A DNA stretch of 64,000 nt from Algoriphagus pacificus (GTDB lineage: Bacteria; Bacteroidota; Bacteroidia; Cytophagales; Cyclobacteriaceae): positions 827,048 to 891,047 of the forward strand of contig NZ_JAFKCU010000001.1 of the NCBI RefSeq assembly GCF_017254845.1, written 5' to 3'. The stretch's first letter is position 1, and each line of letters opens with the position of its first letter. This document shows positions 34,078 to 43,430 of the stretch, one piece after another. The notes under the pieces are model-generated. The model had not been told where the DNA came from. It did no database searches and saw nothing but the letters and a program-made list of their open reading frames with translations. A program made the translations under genes and the position numbers.

Positions 34078-37000
34078 TTACACCAATGATTTAGATTGTT
34101 GTTCAGCTCTTTTTTTCAAAACAGCCTTGTAATCTCTTGGGATTACTTTAATAAATTTCTCTTTTGATTGATCCCAGTCTTCCAAGAATCTAGTACCAAG
34201 CGCACTTTCAGTTAGCTTGACATGTCGCTTCAAGTAAGCTTTGATTGTGGCAAAGTCTTCTTCTTCTAAGATGTCAATGTCCACAAGCTCTGGGTTGATT
34301 TCTGTAATGTAATCTTTCAGGATATAAGCGATACCGCCACTCATTCCAGCAGCAAAGTTTCTTCCTATTTCTCCTAAATTGATTACCAATCCGCCAGTCA
34401 TATATTCACAGCCGTGATCTCCGATTCCTTCGATGACTGTTTTAACACCGGAGTTTCTTACACAGAATCTCTCGCCACCTTTTCCGTTGATATAGGCTTC
34501 ACCTGATGTAGCTCCATAAAATGCCACGTTTCCGATGATGATATTCTCTTCAGGAAGGAACTTTGAGTTTCGACTTGGATAGATGATCAGTTTACCACCG
34601 GAAAGTCCTTTTCCGAAATAATCATTAGCCTCACCTTCCAATTCAAAATTGACACCCTTAGTAAGGAATGCTCCAAAGGTCTGTCCTGCGGAACCTGTAA
34701 ACTTAAACTGGATAGTATCATCTGGTAAGCCTACACTTCCAAAGATTTTCGAAATCTCATTTGAAAGCATCGCTCCAACAGATCTATCGGTATTTTTGAT
34801 CTGGAAATTACCTGAAGAAGGTACAGCCTGCTCCAATGAAGGATGGGCTGCTTTGATCAATTGTCTGTCCAAAACCCGCTTCAATTCAAAATCCTGGTCA
34901 ATTTGCTTGTGGATACCCACATGATCAGGAACTTCTACTCTGTGGAAAATTGGAGTCAAATCAACTTTATCCCACTTCCAGTGATTCAAATGACCTGTAG
35001 ATTGTAAGATATGGCTTTGGCCAACCATCTCATCAACAGTTCTGAAACCTAAGGATGCCATGATCTCTCTTAGATCCTGAACCAAGAAGTTGAAATAGTT
35101 TACCACATGATCCGGATCACCGGTAAATAACTTTCTTAATTCTTCATTTTGAGTGGCGATACCCACTGGGCAGGTATTCAAATGACACTTACGCATCATG
35201 ATACACCCTTCCACTACCAATGCAGCGGTAGAAATACCCCATTCCTCAGCACCAAGTAAAGTAGCTATTGCCAAATCTCTTCCGGTTCTCAACTGACCGT
35301 CAGTTTGAAGAGTCACACGGCTTCTAAGGTTGTTTTTTACCAAAGTTTGATGAGCCTCAGATAATCCAAGTTCCCATGGTAAACCAGCGTGTCTGATCGA
35401 ACTTAGTGGAGAAGCACCTGTTCCTCCATCAGCTCCTGAAATCAGAATTACGTCTGCCATTGCTTTTGCAACACCAGCTGCTACAGTTCCGACACCAGCC
35501 TGTGACACTAGCTTCACATTGATTCTGGCCTTTCTATTAGCATTTTTCAGATCGTAGATTAGCTGAGCAAGATCCTCGATAGAATAAATATCGTGGTGTG
35601 GTGGAGGCGAAATCAGCCCAACTCCAGGAGTAGAATGTCTTACTCTTCCAATCCAATCATCAACCTTATGGCCTGGAAGCTGACCTCCTTCTCCTGGTTT
35701 GGCGCCTTGTGCCATTTTAATCTGCAATTCAGCGGCATTAGTAAGGTAATTACTGGTCACTCCAAATCGACCAGAGGCCACTTGCTTGATAGCTGAGCGT
35801 TCCCAATCCCCGTTTTCTTTTCTTGCAAATCGGATTTCATCTTCTCCGCCTTCACCGGAATTACTCTTTCCACCAATTCGGTTCATGGCTATTGCCAATG
35901 TAGAATGGGCTTCATGAGAAATAGAACCAAATGACATCGCGCCAGTAGCAAATCTTCTCATGATGCTTGATGCCGGTTCGACTTCATCAATCGGAACGGT
36001 AACACGCTTCTTGAATTCAAAAAGACCTCTAAGCGTCAAAGCGTCTTTGGACTGCTCATTTATTTTGCTTGCAAATTTCTTGTAAAGTGCAAAGTCGTTT
36101 AATCTTGTTGATTTCTGTAATAAATGGATGGTTTCAGGGTTGAAAAGGTGCTTTTCACCTCTTCTTTTCCACTGATACACACCACCAGTTTCCAATACAG
36201 GACTCTTGGTGCCGTAAGCGGCTCTGTGTCGAATCAAAACTTCTTCTGCCAATTCATCAAATGAAATTCCTGAGATTCTTGAAATCGTTCCTTTAAAACA
36301 TCTATCTACTACTTCAGGACCTAAACCAAGTGCCTCAAAAATCTGGGCTCCCTGATAGGACTGAAGGGTACTGATACCCATTTTGGAAAGAACTTTTAGC
36401 AATCCTTTTCCGATAGCCTCTTGGTAATTGGAGAATAGCTTTTTCTTGTCAGTCACTTTGGTAAGCTGACCTTTTTCAAACATTTCCAAAAGTGACTCAA
36501 GCGCCAAATACGGGTTGATTGCAGAAACACCATACCCGATTGCAGTAGCAAAATGATGAGTTTCTCTGATGTCTCCTGACTCAAGCACTAATCCTGCTTT
36601 GGTTCTTATTTTCTTCTTCACCAAGTGGTGATGAACAGCTCCAATAGCCAATAAGGATGGAATAGGAGCCCATTCTTCATTACTGTTTCTATCAGAAATG
36701 ATCAGAATGTTTTTACTTTCTTTGATTGCATCTTCCGCTTCTTGGCATAATCTGTCCAAGGCTTCCAACAATCTACCAGGCTGATGATCTGTCTTGAAAT
36801 GGCTGTAGATTTTTTTACTTCTATAGCCCAGATGCTCCATGTTTTGGATTTTGTCCAGATCCTCATTTAGCAAAACAGGCTGAGAAATATGGATTTGACG
36901 CGTATGCTTAGGGCTTTCCTCCAGGATATTATGGCTTTCTCCTAAACGTGTAAATAAGGACATCACCAATCTCTCTCTAATCGGATCGATCGGAGGATTA

Positions 37001-38568
37001 CTTACCTGAGCGAAAAGCTGCTTGAAGTAATTGGAAATATGCTGACTCTGCTTGGAAAGCACAGCCAATGGCGTATCTGCGCCCATTGATCCAATTGCTT
37101 CATAGGCGGTATCACCCATCGGCGCCAAGACCACTTTTACTTCTTCGGAAGTATATCCGAAAACAGTCTGACACTTTTTAAGATCCTTGGTATTGTAAGG
37201 ATGAGAAAGCACTTCTGGATCTGGAATCAATCGAAGTTTGATTCGCTGATCAGCTACCCATTTTTCATATGGTTGCTTGGTACAGATTTCACCTTTTACT
37301 TCTTCATCAAATAACACCCGTCCTTTTTCCAAATCGGCCCAAAGCATTCTTCCTGGGCTGATTCGGCCTTTTTCCATGATCGTAGCTTCCCGGATTGGCA
37401 AAGCTCCTGCTTCTGAAGATAGGATTAGTCTTTTGTCTCTAGTGATGAAATATCGTAATGGCCTTAAGCCGTTTCTGTCAAGAGTAGCACCTACAGATTT
37501 TCCGTCTGTAAAGAGCAAAGCTGCTGGACCGTCCCATGGCTCCACAAGAGATGCATGGAATTTATAAAATGCTTTACGGTCTCTATCCATCACTTCATTG
37601 TCCTGCCAAGCCTCAGGTACAAGCATCATCATGGCATGAGGAAGGGATCTTCCGGTCAGAGTCAATAGCTCAACCATCGCATCCAGGTTTGCTGAATCCG
37701 AATTGGATTGATTAGTGATAGGTAGAAGCTTTGCAAACTCTTCATCGGAGAAGAATTTGCTCTTCATCAAGGTTTCCTTCGATTTCATCTTGGTGAGGTT
37801 ACCACGAATGGTATTGATCTCACCATTATGAGATAGGAATCTAAATGGCTGGGCAAGCCTCCAGTTAGGGAAGGTATTGGTAGAGAATCTCGAGTGAACA
37901 ATCGCAAAAGCAGATTCAATTTTGCTGTTTTGAAGGTCTTTGTAAAAAGCCAAAACTTGATCAGTTCTCAGCTGTCCCTTATATATAAGTGTATTGCTGC
38001 TTAAACTGGCAAAATAGAATGAATTGTTAACTCCAGGAATTTTAGAATTGATTTCCGAAGTAGCGTAGTTTCTTAATAAGTATAGCTTTCGCTCCAGATC
38101 TATTCCCGTCAGCCCCTTTTTGTGCTTCACAAATAGCTGCTCAATATTTGGCATTACTTCTAAAGCCCCAGATCCAGGAACTGTCTCGTCTACCGGAACC
38201 TCTCTATATCCAATCAATTCGAAATCAAGCTCGTTTATGATTTGATTTAGGAGTTCTTTTGACTTATGAAATAGCTGCTTGTTTTTTGGGAAAAAAGTCA
38301 TTCCCACGCCATAATATCCCGCTTCCGGTAGGTCAATTTCTGACCGGAGTGTAATGTCTTTTAAGAATTGATGGGGTACCTGTATAAGTATACCTGCTCC
38401 ATCACCTGATTTTGGATCGGATCCTCTGCCTCCACGGTGCTCCATGTTACTAAGCATGTATAAGGCATCGCTAATTGTCTCATGAGATGGTATTCCAGTC
38501 AAGTCGACAACTGCACCAATACCGCAGGAGTCATGCTCAAACTCCGATCGATACAACCCTTTTTGCAT
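34078..38568 (-). CDS. gltB: Glutamate synthase large subunit
   Basis: A 1496-residue GOGAT alpha chain, forming glutamate from glutamine and 2-oxoglutarate. The mature N-terminal nucleophile is Cys15 in FEHDSCGIGAVVDL, so a 14-residue propeptide must be removed. The class II glutaminase domain fills about 15-420, and the central domain about 450-760. The FMN-binding synthase barrel is about 800-1190, with 3Fe-4S cysteines in CIMMRKCHLNTCPVGIAT and FMN/substrate segments such as GGEDEIRFARKENG. The GXGXG beta-helix domain completes the C-terminus. It leads the gltB-gltD unit. Confidence 0.97.
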   Translation of the reverse strand: MQKGLYRSEFEHDSCGIGAVVDLTGIPSHETISDALYMLSNMEHRGGRGSDPKSGDGAGILIQVPHQFLKDITLRSEIDLPEAGYYGVGMTFFPKNKQLFHKSKELLNQIINELDFELIGYREVPVDETVPGSGALEVMPNIEQLFVKHKKGLTGIDLERKLYLLRNYATSEINSKIPGVNNSFYFASLSSNTLIYKGQLRTDQVLAFYKDLQNSKIESAFAIVHSRFSTNTFPNWRLAQPFRFLSHNGEINTIRGNLTKMKSKETLMKSKFFSDEEFAKLLPITNQSNSDSANLDAMVELLTLTGRSLPHAMMMLVPEAWQDNEVMDRDRKAFYKFHASLVEPWDGPAALLFTDGKSVGATLDRNGLRPLRYFITRDKRLILSSEAGALPIREATIMEKGRISPGRMLWADLEKGRVLFDEEVKGEICTKQPYEKWVADQRIKLRLIPDPEVLSHPYNTKDLKKCQTVFGYTSEEVKVVLAPMGDTAYEAIGSMGADTPLAVLSKQSQHISNYFKQLFAQVSNPPIDPIRERLVMSLFTRLGESHNILEESPKHTRQIHISQPVLLNEDLDKIQNMEHLGYRSKKIYSHFKTDHQPGRLLEALDRLCQEAEDAIKESKNILIISDRNSNEEWAPIPSLLAIGAVHHHLVKKKIRTKAGLVLESGDIRETHHFATAIGYGVSAINPYLALESLLEMFEKGQLTKVTDKKKLFSNYQEAIGKGLLKVLSKMGISTLQSYQGAQIFEALGLGPEVVDRCFKGTISRISGISFDELAEEVLIRHRAAYGTKSPVLETGGVYQWKRRGEKHLFNPETIHLLQKSTRLNDFALYKKFASKINEQSKDALTLRGLFEFKKRVTVPIDEVEPASSIMRRFATGAMSFGSISHEAHSTLAIAMNRIGGKSNSGEGGEDEIRFARKENGDWERSAIKQVASGRFGVTSNYLTNAAELQIKMAQGAKPGEGGQLPGHKVDDWIGRVRHSTPGVGLISPPPHHDIYSIEDLAQLIYDLKNANRKARINVKLVSQAGVGTVAAGVAKAMADVILISGADGGTGASPLSSIRHAGLPWELGLSEAHQTLVKNNLRSRVTLQTDGQLRTGRDLAIATLLGAEEWGISTAALVVEGCIMMRKCHLNTCPVGIATQNEELRKLFTGDPDHVVNYFNFLVQDLREIMASLGFRTVDEMVGQSHILQSTGHLNHWKWDKVDLTPIFHRVEVPDHVGIHKQIDQDFELKRVLDRQLIKAAHPSLEQAVPSSGNFQIKNTDRSVGAMLSNEISKIFGSVGLPDDTIQFKFTGSAGQTFGAFLTKGVNFELEGEANDYFGKGLSGGKLIIYPSRNSKFLPEENIIIGNVAFYGATSGEAYINGKGGERFCVRNSGVKTVIEGIGDHGCEYMTGGLVINLGEIGRNFAAGMSGGIAYILKDYITEINPELVDIDILEEEDFATIKAYLKRHVKLTESALGTRFLEDWDQSKEKFIKVIPRDYKAVLKKRAEQQSKSLV

Positions 38569-38964
38569 TTTTGGTAGAATTTAATAGGTTCAAAATTTCC
38601 AAAAAATACAGAAAAAAAATCTTTCATTAAAATTAAGGCAATGAACAGGCCTTCTAAATGCTGTATTTTTTATGGAATTAGAGTTTATTGATTTTTTGGC
38701 AATGAACTATTGGGTTTCTCAAATCCATTGACTTTATAAAATTTAATCAAAAATTTGAAAAGTGGGGTATAAAAGGGCAATAAAGTGGTCAAAAAAATGC
38801 GAATTCTGTAAAAACCGGTTTTTTGGAAAAAATTTTTAAAAAATTTAAAAAAATTTTCGACAAAATGAGGGCAGACCTATTTGTTAAGAAATCTATTTCA
38901 AAAACTGCAGAATAATATTTTGAAAAAGACAAAAAACTAAAAATTCAATTTTATAGCCTTCCCA
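38569..38964. other. A+T-rich intergenic region upstream of gltB
   Basis: About 400 bases without a gene, between gldE (ending at 38965) and the start of gltB. It is very A+T-rich, with long A and T runs around 38820-38860. The only marked structure is a perfect 14-base palindrome AAAAACCGGTTTTT at 38810-38823. It must carry the gltB promoter and leader, but I see no exact TAnnTTTG box with correct spacing and no known riboswitch. Confidence 0.6.
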
Positions 38965-40314
38965 CTAGTCAGTATATGGTCCCGTGCTGTCTTTTTCTGA
39001 CCCAATTAAATGTACCTTCACTTTTTTGATCTTTCGGGCATCGACTGCCAGAATCGTAAATTCAAACTCGTCAAATTTTATTTTTGTGCCATTCTTTGGA
39101 AGCTTGGAGTTCAATTCAAGTAGCAATCCACCCAAAGATTCACTTTCTCCTTTGACCTCTTCAAAAATCTGTTGATCTAGTTCTAGCTTTTTACAGAAAT
39201 CATTTAAAGAAACCTTGCCTTCGAAGATAAACGTGTTGGGATCCAATTCCTGAAAGAAGATATCATCCGTATCGTCAAACTCATCATTGATTTCTCCGAT
39301 GATTTCCTCGATCAGATCTTCAAGAGTTACAAGTCCCGAAGTGCCTCCATACTCATCCACGACTATGGCCATGTGTACACGCTTCAATTGAAAATCCTTC
39401 AATAAGCTGTCTACTTTTTTGTTTTCAGGAACAAAAAAACTTTTACGGATAAGGTCCTTCCAAGCAAAATCCTCATCCCGCTCTATGTATGGCAGAAGAT
39501 CTTTGATGTAAAGGATTCCAGAGATATTGTCTATCGTTTCTTGATAAACTGGAATTCTGGAATAACCGCTTTTATTGATTTTATCCATCAATTCATGGAA
39601 ATCCATCTCTTCATCGATAGCGGTAATATCCATTCTACTTCGCATTACTTGCTTGACCGTGAGAGTACCAAAGTTTACAATCCCCTTCAAGATATCCCGT
39701 TCCTCTTCTGGAGTATCTTCAGTTGTCATTTCCAAAGCCTGATTCAGCTCATTTACAGAAAGGGAGTAACCTCTTTTTTGTATGTTTTTCTCGATCAGAT
39801 TGCTCATAGCCATCAAAAATACTGAAATAGGTTTAAGCAATGAGCTAAAGAAATTTATGCTAGGCGCCATGATGAGGCTAAACTGCATACTCGCTTTGGA
39901 AGCATAAACCTTGGGGACAATCTCTCCAAAGAAAACGATGGCAAAAGTAACTCCGATGGTCTGGATCAAAATGATCAAAATCCCTGTGGCATTCATTCCA
40001 AAGATGGACCAAGAAACAAAAGTGGTCAAAGTGACGATTCCTATGTTGATCAGATTATTCAAGATAAGAATGGTACTCAGAAGCTTTTTTGGGGATTCTA
40101 CCAGCTTAATGACAGATTTGGCGTTCCCAGATTGATCCATTTGCAAGGATTCAAGATCTTCATTGGATAGGGAGAAAAATGCAACCTCTGAACCAGAAAC
40201 AAGGGCAGAGCCAATTAATAGAATAATAAAAAGTAAACTGTTAATGATCAGGTAACTTACGCTTACGTCACTGATCTGAGCGAGTAATTGGTAACTCGGG
40301 TAGGGATCGTCCAT
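38965..40314 (-). CDS. gldE: Gliding-motility-associated protein GldE, CNNM/CorC-like membrane protein
   Basis: A 449-residue membrane protein with an N-terminal CNNM/DUF21 domain of three to four helices (about 20-185, containing SGSEVAFFSLS). A CBS pair follows (about 215-335; KQVMRSRMDITAIDE and GISGILYIKDLL-like NISGILYIKDLL), then a CorC/HlyC transporter-associated domain. The order mutY-ssb-gldE is the usual Bacteroidota neighbourhood for GldE, which supports the name. The usual next gene gldD is not found downstream; the A+T-rich spacer and gltB follow. Metal-ion efflux is the general role of the superfamily, and the link to gliding is from Flavobacterium. Confidence 0.88.
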   Translation of the reverse strand: MDDPYPSYQLLAQISDVSVSYLIINSLLFIILLIGSALVSGSEVAFFSLSNEDLESLQMDQSGNAKSVIKLVESPKKLLSTILILNNLINIGIVTLTTFVSWSIFGMNATGILIILIQTIGVTFAIVFFGEIVPKVYASKASMQFSLIMAPSINFFSSLLKPISVFLMAMSNLIEKNIQKRGYSLSVNELNQALEMTTEDTPEEERDILKGIVNFGTLTVKQVMRSRMDITAIDEEMDFHELMDKINKSGYSRIPVYQETIDNISGILYIKDLLPYIERDEDFAWKDLIRKSFFVPENKKVDSLLKDFQLKRVHMAIVVDEYGGTSGLVTLEDLIEEIIGEINDEFDDTDDIFFQELDPNTFIFEGKVSLNDFCKKLELDQQIFEEVKGESESLGGLLLELNSKLPKNGTKIKFDEFEFTILAVDARKIKKVKVHLIGSEKDSTGPYTD

Positions 40315-40343
40315 GAATAATCCAGAATGTTTGATACAAAAGT

Positions 40344-40380
40344 AAAAAAAAATCCCCCGAAAATAGCTTTCGAGGGATTT
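40344..40380 (-). terminator. Terminator after ssb
   Basis: On the minus strand a stem AAATCCCTCGAAA with TTTCGGGGGATTT (one bulged base) is followed by a run of T, and lies 3 bases after the ssb stop codon. It separates ssb from gldE. Confidence 0.8.
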
Positions 40381-40383
40381 GAA

Positions 40384-40839
40384 TTAAAATGGAAGATCGT
40401 CATCTCCTTCGTCCATCACCATATTACCTCCACCAGTCTGCATCGGAGCAGGCGTTGATTTGGACTGTGGACTGCTCATTGGTGCATTGGATGGGCTTCC
40501 ACCCTCCGGTTTACCACCCAGCATGGTGAAGCTGATCACTCGGATTTTGGTTCTTTTACGGTTCTGACCTTGTTCATCTTGCCAAGTGTCAGATTTGATT
40601 TTTCCCTCAACATAGATTTGGGAACCCTTTTTTAGGTATTGCTCAGCGATTTTTGCCTGACCATCCCACATTTCCAGATCATGCCATTCGGTTTGATCAA
40701 CGCGGTTTCCGTTTCGGTCCTTGTAAGATTCGGTTGTGGCCAAACGAAGGTTTGCAACTGCCTTATCACCTTCTAGATATTTTACTTCTGGATCAGCTCC
40801 GAGATTGCCTAATAGAATTACTTTATTGACTCCTGCCAT
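40384..40839 (-). CDS. ssb: Single-stranded DNA-binding protein
   Basis: A 151-residue SSB with an N-terminal OB fold (about 3-105) that begins AGVNKVILLGNLGADPEVKY. A short Gly/Pro/Ser/Gln linker follows, and the protein-interaction tip DEGDDDLPF closes the C-terminus. It coats single-stranded DNA in replication, repair and recombination. It lies 44 bases downstream of mutY on the same strand, followed by a terminator and then gldE. Confidence 0.97.
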   Translation of the reverse strand: MAGVNKVILLGNLGADPEVKYLEGDKAVANLRLATTESYKDRNGNRVDQTEWHDLEMWDGQAKIAEQYLKKGSQIYVEGKIKSDTWQDEQGQNRKRTKIRVISFTMLGGKPEGGSPSNAPMSSPQSKSTPAPMQTGGGNMVMDEGDDDLPF

Positions 40840-40883
40840 AATTTTTGATGATTAAATGAAAAAAAATGAAAGATTGAAGTTAC

Positions 40884-41951
40884 TTAAATACCCTGATCAG
40901 TCAAAAAATTGACGATCAACTTTGGCTTTGCCAAATAGTCGATCTGTTCTTCATTGACAAGCAGAAATCCTTCTTCTTCACACCATGCAGCCAGTTTTTC
41001 TTTGTTTTTCTGGGGTATTTCCAATTCTGAAAATGTTGCGTTTAATTTTTGATGCGACAAGATATGTCGGTATTTTTTTGGGTATTCCTGTATTTCCTCC
41101 GCTTCAAAATCTTCCCAAGGATGTGCTTTTGTCGGTTTTTCTTTTTCAGATAGAGGAAAATCAAAAAGACCTTCCCAGATATCTCCAGACGTTCTTTTCT
41201 TCCAGACCCATTCATTCCCGCATTTGACAACGTAGTAGTGGAGATTTCTTTCTTTGACCTTGACTTTGTTGATTTTCACCGGTAGTTCTTTGACCATATT
41301 CTGCTGCTTTGCAAAGCATGAACCACTCAAAGGGCAAGACTCACAATCCGGATTCAGGGGAACGCATTGCCTGGAACCAAAATCCATGATAGCCTGATTG
41401 AATTCACCTGGTTCATCTTGGGGAATTATTTTGTTAGCTAGCGATTCAAATTCCTTTTTCGCTTTAGAGCTTGCGATGTCAGTCTCAATTCCGAAATAAC
41501 GAGCTAAAACCCGGAAGACATTTCCATCTACCACGGCTTTGGCTTCTCCAAATGCAAAACTTGCAATAGCAGAAGCGGTATAGCTACCCACACCTTTTAG
41601 TTTCAGAAGACCCTCATAGCTTGTTGGAAATTTTCCATCCAACTCCTTATATATATAAATGGCGCAGGAGTGGAGGTTCCTCGCCCGGCTGTAATAGCCC
41701 AATCCCTGCCAGAGTCTCAAGACTTCCTCTTGGGGCGCCAAGGCAAGATCTTTGACGGTGGGGTATTGGTTGACAAACTTATAATAATATGGTAATCCCT
41801 GGGCAACGCGGGTCTGCTGAAGAATGATCTCCGAGAGCCAAATTTTGTAAGGATCTTGGGTTCCACGCCAAGGTAAATCTCTTGGATTTGATCGATACCA
41901 AAAAAGGATTTGATGCGAAAATGCCTGAAATTCAGAGTCTTTATAGTTCAT
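40884..41951 (-). CDS. mutY: A/G-specific adenine DNA glycosylase
   Basis: A 355-residue base-excision enzyme that removes adenine opposite 8-oxoguanine. The catalytic Glu41 is in LSEIILQQTRV, the helix-hairpin-helix is LKGVGSYTASAIASF, and the catalytic Asp142 is in VVDGNVFRVLAR. The 4Fe-4S cysteines are Cys196, 203, 206 and 212 (C-x6-C-x2-C-x5-C). The C-terminal NUDIX-like domain (about 230-345) reads 8-oxoG. It heads the mutY-ssb(-gldE) unit and is divergent from the HU gene. Confidence 0.96.
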   Translation of the reverse strand: MNYKDSEFQAFSHQILFWYRSNPRDLPWRGTQDPYKIWLSEIILQQTRVAQGLPYYYKFVNQYPTVKDLALAPQEEVLRLWQGLGYYSRARNLHSCAIYIYKELDGKFPTSYEGLLKLKGVGSYTASAIASFAFGEAKAVVDGNVFRVLARYFGIETDIASSKAKKEFESLANKIIPQDEPGEFNQAIMDFGSRQCVPLNPDCESCPLSGSCFAKQQNMVKELPVKINKVKVKERNLHYYVVKCGNEWVWKKRTSGDIWEGLFDFPLSEKEKPTKAHPWEDFEAEEIQEYPKKYRHILSHQKLNATFSELEIPQKNKEKLAAWCEEEGFLLVNEEQIDYLAKPKLIVNFLTDQGI

Positions 41952-41995
41952 TTAAGGAAAAATTCTACTATACAAAGCAAGCTAATTTTTGCCAA

Positions 41996-42030
41996 TTTGT
42001 TTTTTAATTGCGCAGGTTCTCGTACATTTG
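41996..42030 (+). promoter_or_regulatory. Bacteroidota-type promoter of the HU gene
   Basis: A -33-like TTTG at 41996-41999 and an exact -7 box TACATTTG at 42023-42030 are 27 bases apart start to start, which fits the Bacteroidota primary-sigma pattern. Transcription would begin about 60 bases before the HU start codon. Confidence 0.55.
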
Positions 42031-42096
42031 CAGTCCCAAAAACACTTGGTTAATAGGTTGTTAAGCTTATTTCATAATTTCTAAATTAATATTACT

Positions 42097-42405
42097 GTGA
42101 CAAAAGCAGAAGTAATCACTAAGATTTCAGACAAAACAGGAATCCAAAAGGATGATGTTACACAAGCCGTTGAGGCGTTCTTCAAAGTAGTGAAGGATTC
42201 TATGTCTGAGGGAGAAAACATCTACGTGAGAGGTTTTGGTAGCTTTATCAATAAGAAAAGAGCTAAGAAAATCGCCCGAAACATCTCCAAAAATACAGCT
42301 ATCGTAATTGATGAGCACTACATTCCGGCTTTCAAGCCATCTAAAGTGTTTGTAGAGAAGATCAAGAACAGTAAGAAAATTAAAGAATTGGCTCCTCAGG
42401 ATTAA
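42097..42405 (+). CDS. HU-family DNA-binding protein
   Basis: A 102-residue histone-like protein. The N-terminal helices start TKAEVITKISDKTGIQKDDV, and the beta-arm region is YVRGFGSFINKKRAKKIARN, followed by the FKPSKVFVEKI end. The start codon is GTG at 42097; the conserved residues begin immediately after it, so no ATG is available or needed. It bends and compacts DNA. It is followed after 19 bases by the TPR protein gene, and is probably the first gene of an HU-TPR-mS38-like-rng unit. Confidence 0.95.
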   Translation: MTKAEVITKISDKTGIQKDDVTQAVEAFFKVVKDSMSEGENIYVRGFGSFINKKRAKKIARNISKNTAIVIDEHYIPAFKPSKVFVEKIKNSKKIKELAPQD

Positions 42406-42424
42406 GCTGAGAGGATAATTTGAC

Positions 42425-43249
42425 ATGAAAAAGACTCAACTCATTCTCATCGTAGTGGGAATCATCGCAATTGCAGGGCTTTATGCTCTTCCAAGTGTGG
42501 TGGTAGATAATGAGGGCGAAGTCAATGCTATATCCCAGGATAATGCAGGGGCAGAATCTTCAGAATCAAATCCAGTGGCTATGCATGAGGCTGAGTTGAC
42601 TCCTGATCAGGAAGCAGCTGTAGCTTCTTTACGAGGTCAATTGAATCAGGGAAATACTGCAAATGCAGTAGAGCTCTTGGATTCACTTGGCAACATCTAT
42701 CAGGAGTTGGGTAAATACGATAGTGCAGGTTACTATTTTGCCCAAGCTGCAGACGAAAGCAAAAGTTTAGCACTTGCTGAAAAAGCAGGGGAATCTTTCT
42801 ACGAAGCTTTTACGTTTGCACTTGAAGCAGAAAAAGTTGCCTATACTGCCGAGGAAACCCGAAAGTATTTTAATCAGGTGTTGGAAAAAGATCCCACCCG
42901 ATTGGATTTGAAAACCAAAGTCGCGATGACTTATGTTTCTTCATCAAACCCGATGCAGGGCATTACCATGCTTAGAGAAATTCTCGAGCAGGACCCTCAA
43001 AATGAGGATGCTTTGTTTAATATGGGTATCTTGGCGATACAATCAGGTCAGTATAAGCGTGCTTCGGAGCGATTTGAGGAATTGATCAAGTATCATCCTC
43101 AAAACCTTCAAGGACAGTTTTACCTTGGAGTAAGCTATTTTGAGGCCAATCAAAAGAATAAAGCAAAAGCTCAGTTTGAGGCAGTAAAGGAAATGACAGG
43201 AGATGAAATGATTCTCAACAGTATCCAGGGCTATCTTGACAGGCTATAA
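42425..43249 (+). CDS. Membrane-anchored TPR protein
   Basis: A 274-residue protein with a single N-terminal membrane helix (about 5-25), a short acidic linker, and at least four tetratricopeptide-like helical repeats (about 90-270). Examples are LDSLGNIYQELGKYDSAGYY, DALFNMGILAIQSGQYKRAS and LQGQFYLGVSYFEANQKNKA. The domain faces the periplasm if the helix is uncleaved. No enzymatic part is present, so it is a protein-protein scaffold of unknown partner. It lies 19 bases after HU and 29 bases before the 29-residue mS38-like gene. Confidence 0.85.
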   Translation: MKKTQLILIVVGIIAIAGLYALPSVVVDNEGEVNAISQDNAGAESSESNPVAMHEAELTPDQEAAVASLRGQLNQGNTANAVELLDSLGNIYQELGKYDSAGYYFAQAADESKSLALAEKAGESFYEAFTFALEAEKVAYTAEETRKYFNQVLEKDPTRLDLKTKVAMTYVSSSNPMQGITMLREILEQDPQNEDALFNMGILAIQSGQYKRASERFEELIKYHPQNLQGQFYLGVSYFEANQKNKAKAQFEAVKEMTGDEMILNSIQGYLDRL

Positions 43250-43278
43250 ATTATTATATCACTTAAATTCTAAAAACT

Positions 43279-43368
43279 ATGCCTTGCGGTAAGAAAAGAA
43301 AAAGACATAAGATCGCTACGCACAAGCGTAAGAAAAGACTTAGAAAGAACAGACATAAGAAGAAGTAA
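43279..43368 (+). CDS. AURKAIP1/COX24 (mS38-like) domain small basic protein
   Basis: A 29-residue protein, MPCGKKRKRHKIATHKRKKR followed by LRKNRHKKK, consisting almost entirely of basic residues. This is the short Bacteroidota protein annotated as AURKAIP1/COX24 domain-containing, related to the C-terminal tail of mitochondrial ribosomal protein mS38. It is probably a ribosome-bound peptide, an inference from the domain relation. It is too short for most gene callers but has a clean ATG and TAA, 29 bases after the TPR gene and 62 bases before rng. A 10-base hairpin overlaps its stop codon. Confidence 0.88.
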   Translation: MPCGKKRKRHKIATHKRKKRLRKNRHKKK

Positions 43369-43380
43369 TCACTTCTTCTT
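43357..43380 (+). other. Perfect hairpin overlapping the mS38-like stop codon
   Basis: AAGAAGAAGT (43357-43366) pairs perfectly with ACTTCTTCTT (43371-43380) around an AATC loop. The left arm covers the last codons and the first base of the stop codon. There is no T run after it, so it is not a typical terminator. It may be an mRNA stabiliser, an attenuator, or a processing site between the small gene and rng. Confidence 0.55.
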
Positions 43381-43430
43381 ATGCCCGTTTTAATTAAACA
43401 CGTTCATTTACATTATTATTAGACGCGATT

